NCBI GenBank assembly: GCA_964344215.1
Contig: CAYFMP010000101.1
Span: 1 to 11,952, forward strand
Origin: CAYFMP01 sp964344215
GTDB lineage: Bacteria; Pseudomonadota; Alphaproteobacteria; Rhodospirillales; Casp-alpha2
Length of the DNA stretch: 11,952 nt
Reading direction: 5' to 3'
Shown here: one piece after another, positions 1 to 6,065 of the stretch
How positions within the stretch are numbered: position 1 is the first letter of the stretch
Layout of the letters: the number at the start of each line of letters is the position of its first letter
Position numbers and translations under genes: made by a program
The notes under the pieces: generated by a model
Seen by the model: the letters and a program-made list of their open reading frames with translations, nothing else
Database searches by the model: none
Told to the model about the DNA's origin: nothing

Positions 1-3
1 TCA

Positions 4-55
4 CATGCTTTGACGGATCGCCCGGGCGATTCCGACAAAACATGATCTGCTCTAG
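4..55. repeat. Imperfect palindromic intergenic repeat downstream of the DeoR gene
   Basis: Positions 17-30 form a perfect 14-base palindrome (ATCGCCCGGGCGAT). Beyond it, the arms at 4-16 and 31-44 keep pairing with one bulged base (31) and two mismatches, giving a dyad of about 41 bases. On the minus strand the element continues from CTAGAGC (55 to 49), so the TAG stop of the DeoR gene lies inside it. No T-run follows on the minus strand, so it is not a standard intrinsic terminator, although a hairpin could protect the transcript end. Long imperfect palindromes beginning with TAGAGC-like sequence are, as I recall, common as dispersed intergenic repeats in alphaproteobacteria. Copy number in this genome cannot be seen from here, but a related half-element lies at 11897-11925. 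Confidence 0.55.
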
Positions 56-810
56 ACGATCTCGATCTCGGCGTCGCCGGCCTCGAATTGCCGCCGGATT
101 TCGTCCGGCGGCACGGCGCTGGTGACCAGGATATCGACGGTTTCCGGGTCGCACACTTTGATCAGGCCGTTGCGGCCGAATTTCGAGTGGTCGGCGGCGA
201 CGATGACGTGCTCGGCCTGCCCGATGACGGCCTTCGAGAATTCTCCTTCGCAAAGATGGAAATCCATCAATCCCTTGGCGGCGTCGATGGCGCCGATCGA
301 CAGCACCGCGTAGCGAACCTCGAACTGGCCGACGAAACCGATCGCGTCGGTGCCGAAGGCGGCGCCGTCGTCGCCGCGCAACTCGCCGCCGGCCATGTAA
401 ACGCGGTTGCCGTTCCGAGTGGCCAGGGTGCGGGCGATCTCGACCGAATTGGTGACGACATGAAGTTTGGAATGCTCGGTGAGCGCCTGCGCCACGTAAC
501 AGGTGGTGCTGCCGGTATCCATCATCAACGAATCGCCGTCACTGATCCGCTTCGCCACCGCCTTGGCGATGCGTTGCTTCTCGTCCATCTGCTCCTGCAT
601 GCGGCGCTGCAGCGGCGGTTCGCTGAGGCGGTCGGGTACGACGATGCCGCCGTGCACCTTGATGACCAAGCCTTCCGACACCAACGGCTTGACGTCGCGC
701 CGGATGGTCTCCTCGGAAACGGCGAATTGGTCGGCCAGGGCGGCGATCGCGCACGAGCCGTGGCGGCGGACGGCGCGCATGATGTCGGATTGCCGTTTGG
801 TCTGGTGCAT
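52..810 (-). CDS. DeoR/GlpR-family transcriptional repressor
   Basis: A 252-residue cytoplasmic regulator of usual DeoR-family length. The N-terminal DeoR-type winged helix spans residues 3-58, with the recognition helix around VSEETIRRDV (31-40) followed by LVSEGLVIKVHGG. The C-terminal DeoRC sensor domain (about 75-235) has the phosphate-binding-type loop DTGSTT (98-103) and the family motif AADHSKFGR (205-213, Lys210). Known family members usually sense phosphorylated metabolites and repress an adjacent catabolic operon. The gene is divergent from the transporter/dehydrogenase operon, across an AT-rich region with repeated CCACA motifs, so local repression and autoregulation are likely (inference). 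The effector may be a product of the operon's kinase. The ATG at 810 is preferred. An in-frame TTG at 816 adds two residues, and neither start has a strong Shine-Dalgarno. The TAG stop lies in a palindromic repeat. Family assignment is firm; the effector is unknown. Confidence 0.93.
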   Translation of the reverse strand: MHQTKRQSDIMRAVRRHGSCAIAALADQFAVSEETIRRDVKPLVSEGLVIKVHGGIVVPDRLSEPPLQRRMQEQMDEKQRIAKAVAKRISDGDSLMMDTGSTTCYVAQALTEHSKLHVVTNSVEIARTLATRNGNRVYMAGGELRGDDGAAFGTDAIGFVGQFEVRYAVLSIGAIDAAKGLMDFHLCEGEFSKAVIGQAEHVIVAADHSKFGRNGLIKVCDPETVDILVTSAVPPDEIRRQFEAGDAEIEIV

Positions 811-820
811 GTTCAAGCCG

Positions 821-925
821 ATCAGAAAACCCGAAGACCGATCATCGTAAATTCCACATCAGAAAACCACAAAATCAACATTATTTGAAAAGAAAACAAC
901 AAAATTCCACAAATCATGTGGTTTT
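821..925. promoter_or_regulatory. Candidate DeoR operator cluster in the divergent region
   Basis: This is the only strongly AT-rich stretch near the operon (25 G/C in 841-930). CCACA occurs at 854-858, 867-871 and 907-911, and its complement TGTGG at 917-921. The last two form an inverted repeat with a 5-base spacer. AAATTCCACA is repeated exactly at 849-858 and 902-911, 53 bases apart. ATCAGAAAACC is repeated exactly at 821-831 and 858-868. AAAACCACA at 863-871 has a near-copy AAAACAACA at 893-901 and an exact inverted copy at 917-925. DeoR-family proteins are oligomeric and commonly use several spaced sites, so this layout fits sites controlling both the repressor gene and the operon. Binding itself is inferred. 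Confidence 0.6.
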
Positions 926-928
926 TCA

Positions 929-955
929 TTGACTCGGTCCATCGCCTTGCAGAAT
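929..955 (+). promoter_or_regulatory. Possible sigma70-type promoter of the transport operon
   Basis: TTGACT at 929-934 matches five of six bases of the -35 consensus. CAGAAT at 950-955 matches four of six of the -10 consensus, but the spacer is only 15 bases. The TTGACT lies eight bases after the TGTGG half-site of the candidate operator, where a bound repressor would block polymerase. A start around 962 would leave a leader of roughly 65 bases before the ATG at 1029. The weak -10 makes this tentative. Confidence 0.35.
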
Positions 956-1012
956 CATTCAGGGGAATGAAGAGGCCAGGGCTCAAGCGGTTTCGGGCCC
1001 GGTGCCGAGATC

Positions 1013-1020
1013 AGGGAGGA
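1013..1020 (+). promoter_or_regulatory. Ribosome binding site fixing the binding-protein start
   Basis: AGGGAGGA lies eight bases before the ATG at 1029. It rules against the in-frame GTG at 1002, which would place these bases inside the coding sequence and put extra residues before the signal peptide. Confidence 0.8.
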
Positions 1021-1028
1021 AGATCAGC

Positions 1029-1985
1029 ATGCGAAATCTCAAGCGGGCCGTCACGGCCGCTCTTGGCGGGGCGGCGTTGATGGCGGCGGCGGCGATGCCG
1101 GTTCAGGCCGATGTCGAATCGAAGGACCCGATCAAGTTGACCATCCACGACTGGACCGGGCAGTACGTCACCACTCACATCATGGGCGAGGTCCTGAAGA
1201 AGGCCGGCTACAACATCGAATACGTACAGGCCGACTACATCGCCCAGTTCGCCGGCCTGCAGGCCGGCGACCTGCACATCGCCATGGAGATGTGGGAGAC
1301 CACCGGCAAGGACGCCATGGAGGCGTCCTTGAAGACCGGCAAGACCGTCGATCTCGGCGAGACCGGCATGGATGCCAAGGAGGAGTGGTGGTATCCGCTC
1401 TATATGAAGGATAAATGCCCGGGACTGCCGGACTGGAAGGCGCTCAACAAGTGCGCCGAGGCCTTCTCGACGCCGGAAACCGCGCCCAAGGGCCGCTACC
1501 TCGGCGGACCCGTCACCTGGGGCGGCTACGACGACGAGCGGGTCGAGGCGCTGGACCTCGATTACGAGGTCGTTCACGCCGGCACCGACGCCGCCCTGTT
1601 CGCCGAGCTCGAATCGGCCATCCAGCGCAAGGCGCCGATCCTGCTGTGGGTGTATGCGCCGCATTGGGCGGTTTCCAAGTACAAGGGCGAGTGGGTCGAG
1701 TTCCCGATCTACACGGATGCCTGCTACAACGACCCGAAGTGGGGCTCCAACCCCAACATGAAGTACGACTGCGGCAAGCCGTTCGGCTGGATCAAGAAGG
1801 TCGGCTGGAAGGACGGCGAGAAGAAGTGGCCGGGCGCCTACAAGGCGGTCCGCAACTTTAAGGTCGACAACGCCGAGATGGGCTCGATGATCGGCCGTAT
1901 CGACCTCGACGGCGAGAAGCTCGACGCCGTTGTCGCCGACTGGATGAACAAGAACAAGAGCCGCTGGCAGGCCTGGATCAAATAA
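1029..1985 (+). CDS. ABC transporter periplasmic binding protein, glycine betaine/proline type (ProX/OpuAC family)
   Basis: A 318-residue secreted solute-binding protein. Residues 1-27 are a Sec signal peptide: basic MRNLKR, an Ala-rich core, and a likely cleavage after VQA (27). The mature part matches the OpuAC fold, beginning with LTIHDWTGQ (Trp42), then AMEMWETT (Trp89), VTWGGYDDE (Trp164) and LLWVYAPHWA (Trp207, Trp213). Family members bind quaternary ammonium groups in a box of aromatic residues, and these tryptophans are candidates for that box. Cysteines 130/142 and 232/248 could form two disulfides in the periplasm. The protein would deliver substrate to the permease encoded two genes downstream. 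Glycine betaine, choline, dimethylglycine or another methylated amine are all possible. The neighbouring demethylating dehydrogenase suggests catabolic rather than purely osmotic uptake. Family is clear; substrate is inferred. Confidence 0.9.
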   Translation: MRNLKRAVTAALGGAALMAAAAMPVQADVESKDPIKLTIHDWTGQYVTTHIMGEVLKKAGYNIEYVQADYIAQFAGLQAGDLHIAMEMWETTGKDAMEASLKTGKTVDLGETGMDAKEEWWYPLYMKDKCPGLPDWKALNKCAEAFSTPETAPKGRYLGGPVTWGGYDDERVEALDLDYEVVHAGTDAALFAELESAIQRKAPILLWVYAPHWAVSKYKGEWVEFPIYTDACYNDPKWGSNPNMKYDCGKPFGWIKKVGWKDGEKKWPGAYKAVRNFKVDNAEMGSMIGRIDLDGEKLDAVVADWMNKNKSRWQAWIK

Positions 1986-2081
1986 CGTCGACTGATAGGG
2001 ACGGGCGACCGGCAAATTCTGGGCGGCCGCCTGTTCCTTCCCCGCTTAATCCGATATCGTTCTCCGTCTGGGATTGAGACC

Positions 2082-2089
2082 GGAGGAGG
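2082..2089 (+). promoter_or_regulatory. Ribosome binding site fixing the ATPase start
   Basis: GGAGGAGG directly precedes the ATG at 2092, with about five bases from the first GGAGG core. It favours this ATG over the in-frame TTG at 2074. The rest of the 106-base gap (1986-2091) holds only a short GGCGGCCGCC palindrome without a T-run. It could slow or process the transcript between binding-protein and ATPase genes, but is not a clear terminator. Confidence 0.75.
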
Positions 2090-2091
2090 CC

Positions 2092-3162
2092 ATGTCCGCC
2101 GAAGAGACCGCCGTGCCCGACTCATCGGCGACCGACCCCAAGCCCGTCAAACTGGGGTGCAAGGGGGTATGGAAAGTGTTCGGTAACGACCCGAAGGCCT
2201 TTCTCGTCGCTCACGACTTCGCTCCCACCATCGATCAACTGGCCGGGGCCGGGCTGATCGGGGCGGTGCGCGACGCCAACCTCGAGGTCCGCGAGGGCGA
2301 GATCTTCGTCATCATGGGGCTGTCCGGCTCGGGCAAGTCGACCATCGTCCGGTGCATGACCCGCCTCGTCGAGCCGACCGCCGGCGAGATCCTGTTCGAG
2401 GGCGACGACCTGCTCAAAGCCAGCGACTCCGACATGATCGAACACCGCCGCCACAAGATGGGCATGGTGTTCCAGCATTTCGCGCTGCTGCCGCACCTGA
2501 GCGTGCTCGGCAACGTCGCCTTCCCGCTCGAGGTTCAGGGTATCGACCGCAGGGCCCGCCAGGCCCGCGCCATGGAGGTCATCGAACTGGTCGGCTTGCG
2601 CGGCCGCGAGTCCTATTTCCCGCGCGAACTGTCGGGCGGCCAGCAGCAGCGGGTCGGCATCGCCCGCTCGCTCTGTGTCGAACCCGAAATCTGGTTTCTG
2701 GACGAGCCGTTCTCGGCCCTCGATCCGCTGATCCGCCGCGAGATGCAGGACGAGTTCCTACGCCTGCAAAACGTGCTCAGGAAGACCATCGTCTTCATCA
2801 CCCACGATTTCGACGAGGCCATCCGCCTGGCCGACCGCATCGCCATCATGAAGGACGGCGAGATCATCCAGATCGGCACGCCCGAACAACTGGTCCTGCA
2901 TCCGGCCACCGAGTACGTCGCCGAGTTCACCCGCGACATCCCGCGCGCCAAGGTGCTGTCGGCCGCCGCCGTCATGGGGCCGATCGATGCGGCCGACTTC
3001 GCCGGCCGCATCGAAGCCGCGACCCGGATCGAGACCCTGGCCGCCGAGGTGACCGGCGCCGCCAAACCTTACGCCGTCGTCGATGGCGACGGCGAAGTCG
3101 TCGGCCAGTTGACGGCGGACGCCGTGTTGCAGGTGCTGCTCGGGAAAGACCAGGAGCCATGA
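2092..3162 (+). CDS. ABC transporter ATPase, glycine betaine/proline type (ProV/OpuAA-like)
   Basis: A 356-residue cytoplasmic ATPase that powers uptake. It has Walker A GLSGSGKST (76-84), Q-loop Gln128, signature LSGGQQQRVGIARSL (180-194), Walker B WFLDEP (Asp204/Glu205) and the H-loop THD (His238). The long N-terminal extension before Walker A, including VWKVFG and LAGAGLIGAVRDANLEV, is characteristic of ProV/OpuAA rather than generic importers. After about residue 280 comes a short tail whose end, PYAVVDGDGEVVGQLTADAV, resembles the last part of one CBS unit. ProV/OpuAA proteins usually carry two CBS domains and run near 400 residues, so the ionic-strength sensing module seems reduced or diverged. 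The stop overlaps the permease start as ATGA, implying translational coupling. Confidence 0.93.
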   Translation: MSAEETAVPDSSATDPKPVKLGCKGVWKVFGNDPKAFLVAHDFAPTIDQLAGAGLIGAVRDANLEVREGEIFVIMGLSGSGKSTIVRCMTRLVEPTAGEILFEGDDLLKASDSDMIEHRRHKMGMVFQHFALLPHLSVLGNVAFPLEVQGIDRRARQARAMEVIELVGLRGRESYFPRELSGGQQQRVGIARSLCVEPEIWFLDEPFSALDPLIRREMQDEFLRLQNVLRKTIVFITHDFDEAIRLADRIAIMKDGEIIQIGTPEQLVLHPATEYVAEFTRDIPRAKVLSAAAVMGPIDAADFAGRIEAATRIETLAAEVTGAAKPYAVVDGDGEVVGQLTADAVLQVLLGKDQEP

Positions 3163-5162
3163 GCGTCGCCGCTCTTGTCGTCGGCCGCCGCCAGGCCCGC
3201 CTCAATCCCTGGTTGGTCGCCTGGGGAGCGGCGCTGGCGGCCGCGGTCGCGCTGTATTTCCTTAAAGACGCCTTGCCCTGGGCCTTCAAGTACCCGCGCG
3301 CCGGCATCGTGCCGTTGCGTTTCTGGATCAGCGAATTCATGGCCTGGCTGATGGACGACTTCGACCTCGGCCTGTTCACGTTCCGCGAGTTCACCCGTTT
3401 TCTGGCCTGGATCATCGAGCAGCCCTACTGGCTGGTCAAAAGCCTGCTGTCGACCGGGTTCCTGAAAGGCCAGGGCAGCGACGCCATCGAGGTCTTTCCG
3501 CGGCTGTCGTGGATCGCCGTCATCGGCGGCGTCGTCCTGATGGGGATGTACGCCGGCGGCCGCGGCCTGGCGCTGTTGGTAGGGGGGTGTTTTCTTTATC
3601 TCGCCGTGTTCGGCCAGTGGGACAGCGCCATGGTGACGCTGTCGTCGATCGTCATCTCGGTGCCGTTCGGGGTGTTGGGCGGGCTCGTCCTCGGCATCCA
3701 GGGGTTCCGCTCGAGGCGCTTCGAGATGGTGCTGATCCCGATCCTCGACCTCATGCAGACGGTGCCGGTGTTCGCCTACCTGGTGCCGGTCCTGATCCTG
3801 TTCGGGTTCGGACCGGTGGCGGCGATGATCGCCACCATCATCTACGCGATGCCGCCGATGGTCCGCGTCACCATGCTGGCGCTGCGCCAGGTGCCCGACG
3901 AGGTCATGGAATTCGGCCGCATGGCCGGCTGCTCGCCGCGGCAGTTGCTGTGGAAGGTACAGCTGCCATCGGCCAAGTCGACCCTGATGGTGGGCGTCAA
4001 TCAGGTGGTGATGCTGTCCTTGAACATGGTCATCATCGCCTCGATGATCGGCGCCGGCGGTCTCGGCTTCGACGTCCTCAACGCGCTCAGGCGCCTGAAG
4101 ATCGGCGAGGGCATCGAGGCCGGCCTGGCGATCACGCTCCTGGCCATCGCCCTCGACCGTCTGAGCCAGTCGTTCGCGACCCGGCCGCCGCCGGTCCACG
4201 GCCGCGAGCCGGCCGGCCTGTGGGCCCGCCACCCCTATTTGATCACGGCGCTCGGACTGATGGCGGCGACCTGGACTGTCGGCCTGGCGGCAACCTGGCT
4301 ACAGACCTATCCGGAATCCTGGCAGGTGACGACCGGCGCCTTCTGGGGCGACGTCGTCAAGTGGATCAACGTCAACTTCTTCGAGGAACTCGACGCCTTC
4401 AAGAACTTCCTGCTGCTCAACGTCATGATCCCCATCAAGCGCTTCCTGCTCGGGCTGCCGTGGATCGCCGTGGTCGGTTTCGCGGCGCTGGCCGGCGCCC
4501 AGCTCGGCGGTTGGCGGCTGGCGCTGTTGGCCGGCTCGCTGGCGCTGTTCATCGCCGTCGTCGGGCTGTGGCCGAAGGCCATGGTGACGGTCTACCTGTG
4601 CGGCCTGTCTGTCGTCATCGCCAGCCTGATCGGCATCCCGATCGGCGTCGCCGCCGCCCGCAACGAACGCCTGCACCGGGTCGTCCAGGTCACCATCGAC
4701 ACCTTGCAGACGCTGCCCAGCTTCGTCTACCTGATGCCGGTGGTAATGCTGTTCCGGGTCGGCGACTTCGCGGCCATGCTGGCGGTCATCGCCTATGCGC
4801 TGGCGCCGGCCGTCCGTTACACCGACCACGGCATCCGCAGCGTCCCGCACCACCTGATCGAGGCGGCGGTGGTGGCCGGATGCACGCGCCGGCAGATCCT
4901 GTGGAAGGTGCAGCTGCCGCTGGCGCTGCCCGAAATCATGCTCGGGCTCAACCAGACCATCATGATGGCCTTGAGCATGCTGGTCATCACCGCACTGGTC
5001 GGCACCCGCGAGCTCGGCCAGGAGGTCTACATCGCGCTGACCAAGGCCGATACCGGTCGTGGCCTGACCGCCGGCATCTGCGTTGCCGTCATCGCCATCA
5101 TCGCCGATCGACTGATCGGGGCCTGGAGCCGGCGCCGCAAGGCCGAACTCGGACTGGAATAG
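3159..5162 (+). CDS. Fused double permease of the betaine-type ABC transporter (two ProW-like halves)
   Basis: A 667-residue inner-membrane protein, about twice the size of a single ProW-type permease, with internal duplication. Each half has an extended hydrophobic N-terminal portion followed by a BPD_transp_1 domain. The cytoplasmic EAA loop that contacts the ATPase appears twice: EFGRMAGCSPRQLLWKVQLP starting at residue 251, and EAAVVAGCTRRQILWKVQLP starting at 568, with 13 of 20 positions identical. Each half also repeats a similar pre-loop segment (LMQTVPVFAYLVPV and LQTLPSFVYLMPV). One polypeptide can therefore supply both membrane domains that normally come from a homodimer. The ATG at 3159 overlaps the ATPase stop. 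An open frame runs upstream in this phase but overlaps the ATPase gene and is not coding. Such fused forms exist in other proteobacteria as far as I recall. Confidence 0.92.
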   Translation: MSVAALVVGRRQARLNPWLVAWGAALAAAVALYFLKDALPWAFKYPRAGIVPLRFWISEFMAWLMDDFDLGLFTFREFTRFLAWIIEQPYWLVKSLLSTGFLKGQGSDAIEVFPRLSWIAVIGGVVLMGMYAGGRGLALLVGGCFLYLAVFGQWDSAMVTLSSIVISVPFGVLGGLVLGIQGFRSRRFEMVLIPILDLMQTVPVFAYLVPVLILFGFGPVAAMIATIIYAMPPMVRVTMLALRQVPDEVMEFGRMAGCSPRQLLWKVQLPSAKSTLMVGVNQVVMLSLNMVIIASMIGAGGLGFDVLNALRRLKIGEGIEAGLAITLLAIALDRLSQSFATRPPPVHGREPAGLWARHPYLITALGLMAATWTVGLAATWLQTYPESWQVTTGAFWGDVVKWINVNFFEELDAFKNFLLLNVMIPIKRFLLGLPWIAVVGFAALAGAQLGGWRLALLAGSLALFIAVVGLWPKAMVTVYLCGLSVVIASLIGIPIGVAAARNERLHRVVQVTIDTLQTLPSFVYLMPVVMLFRVGDFAAMLAVIAYALAPAVRYTDHGIRSVPHHLIEAAVVAGCTRRQILWKVQLPLALPEIMLGLNQTIMMALSMLVITALVGTRELGQEVYIALTKADTGRGLTAGICVAVIAIIADRLIGAWSRRRKAELGLE

Positions 5163-5175
5163 GGAGGGGAAACCA

Positions 5176-6057
5176 ATGAGCGCCGACCAAGCCCTTGAAA
5201 AGGCCGGAAACCTTGCGTTCTGGAGCGGCCCGGTCGAGCCGGTGGCGCTTGGCGGCGGCATCTCGAATCACAATTTCACGGTTGAGGACGGCGACAGCAA
5301 ATTCGTGGTCCGCATCGGCGACGACATCCCGGTCCACGGCGTGCTCAGGCGCAACGAGATCGCTTGCAGCCGCGCCGCCTTCGCCGCCGGCATCTCGCCG
5401 GAGTTGGTGCATGCCGAGCCGGGCGCCCTGGTCCTGCGCTTCGTCGACGGCCGGACCTACGGCGCGGAAGACGTGCGCCGGCCCGACAACCTGGCGCGTA
5501 TCCTCGACCTGGTCAAACAGGTGCACCGCGAGATGCCGCGGCACTTCCGCGGCACGCCGCCGCTGTTCTGGGTCTTCCACATCTTCCGCGACTACGCCCA
5601 CACGCTGGAAGACGGCGACAGCCGCATGGTCGGCGAACTGCCGAGGCTGTTGGCGGCGGGCGAGGCGCTGGAAGCGGTGATCGGGCCGGTCGAGCTGGTC
5701 TTCACCCACAACGACCTGCTGGCCGCCAACTTCATCGACGACGGCGAGCGGCTGTGGCTGGTCGATTGGGAATACGGCGGCTACGGCAGCCCGTTGTTCG
5801 ACCTCTGCAACGTCGTTTCCAACAGCGAACTGTCCGACGCCCAGGCCCGCGGCCTGCTCGAGGCCTATTTCGAAAAACCGGCCGACGACGGCCTCTGGCG
5901 GCGGTTCGAGGCGATGACCTGCGCCTCGCACCTGCGCGAGGCCATGTGGAGCATGGTCTCGGAGATCCATCTCGATATCGATTTCGACTACGAGGCCTAT
6001 ACGGCCGAGAACCTGGCGCGGTTCGAGCGGTCGTTCGCCGAGTTCCGGGAAGGCTGA
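5176..6057 (+). CDS. Choline kinase-like / aminoglycoside phosphotransferase-fold kinase
   Basis: A 293-residue cytoplasmic protein of the APH/choline-kinase fold. An N-terminal lobe with GGGISNHNF (26-34) and FVVRIG resembles the nucleotide loop seen in LicA/choline-kinase relatives. The catalytic loop is FTHNDLLAANFI (His178, Asp180, Asn185), and the metal-binding segment is LVDWEYGGYGSPLFDL (Asp197). HxDxxxxN plus DWEY is typical of choline/ethanolamine kinases. It probably transfers phosphate from ATP to a hydroxyl of a small amine, possibly choline or a methylated ethanolamine. It lies 13 bases after the permease (AGGGAGGGGA at 5161-5170 as ribosome binding site) and 8 bases before the dehydrogenase, so it belongs to the operon. 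A kinase is not needed for known glycine betaine demethylation, which makes its presence informative. Aminoglycoside resistance is unlikely from context. Confidence 0.85.
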   Translation: MSADQALEKAGNLAFWSGPVEPVALGGGISNHNFTVEDGDSKFVVRIGDDIPVHGVLRRNEIACSRAAFAAGISPELVHAEPGALVLRFVDGRTYGAEDVRRPDNLARILDLVKQVHREMPRHFRGTPPLFWVFHIFRDYAHTLEDGDSRMVGELPRLLAAGEALEAVIGPVELVFTHNDLLAANFIDDGERLWLVDWEYGGYGSPLFDLCNVVSNSELSDAQARGLLEAYFEKPADDGLWRRFEAMTCASHLREAMWSMVSEIHLDIDFDYEAYTAENLARFERSFAEFREG

Positions 6058-6065
6058 GGAAGGCG

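Noticed and set aside
960..1028. Possible riboswitch in the operon leader, for example glycine-type
   Set aside because: The leader is too short, and none of the conserved glycine-riboswitch core could be recognised.
1986..2091. Possible terminator or attenuator between the binding-protein and ATPase genes
   Set aside because: Only a short GGCGGCCGCC palindrome without a loop or T-run was found.
2352..3158. Upstream extension of the permease frame through the ATPase gene
   Set aside because: It reads as low-complexity Arg/Pro-rich sequence and overlaps the conserved ATPase; the ATG at 3159 with the ATGA overlap is the natural start.
5364..6065. Upstream extension of the dehydrogenase frame through the kinase gene
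   Set aside because: It overlaps the conserved kinase motifs in another frame; the FAD-binding N terminus begins right after the ATG at 6066.
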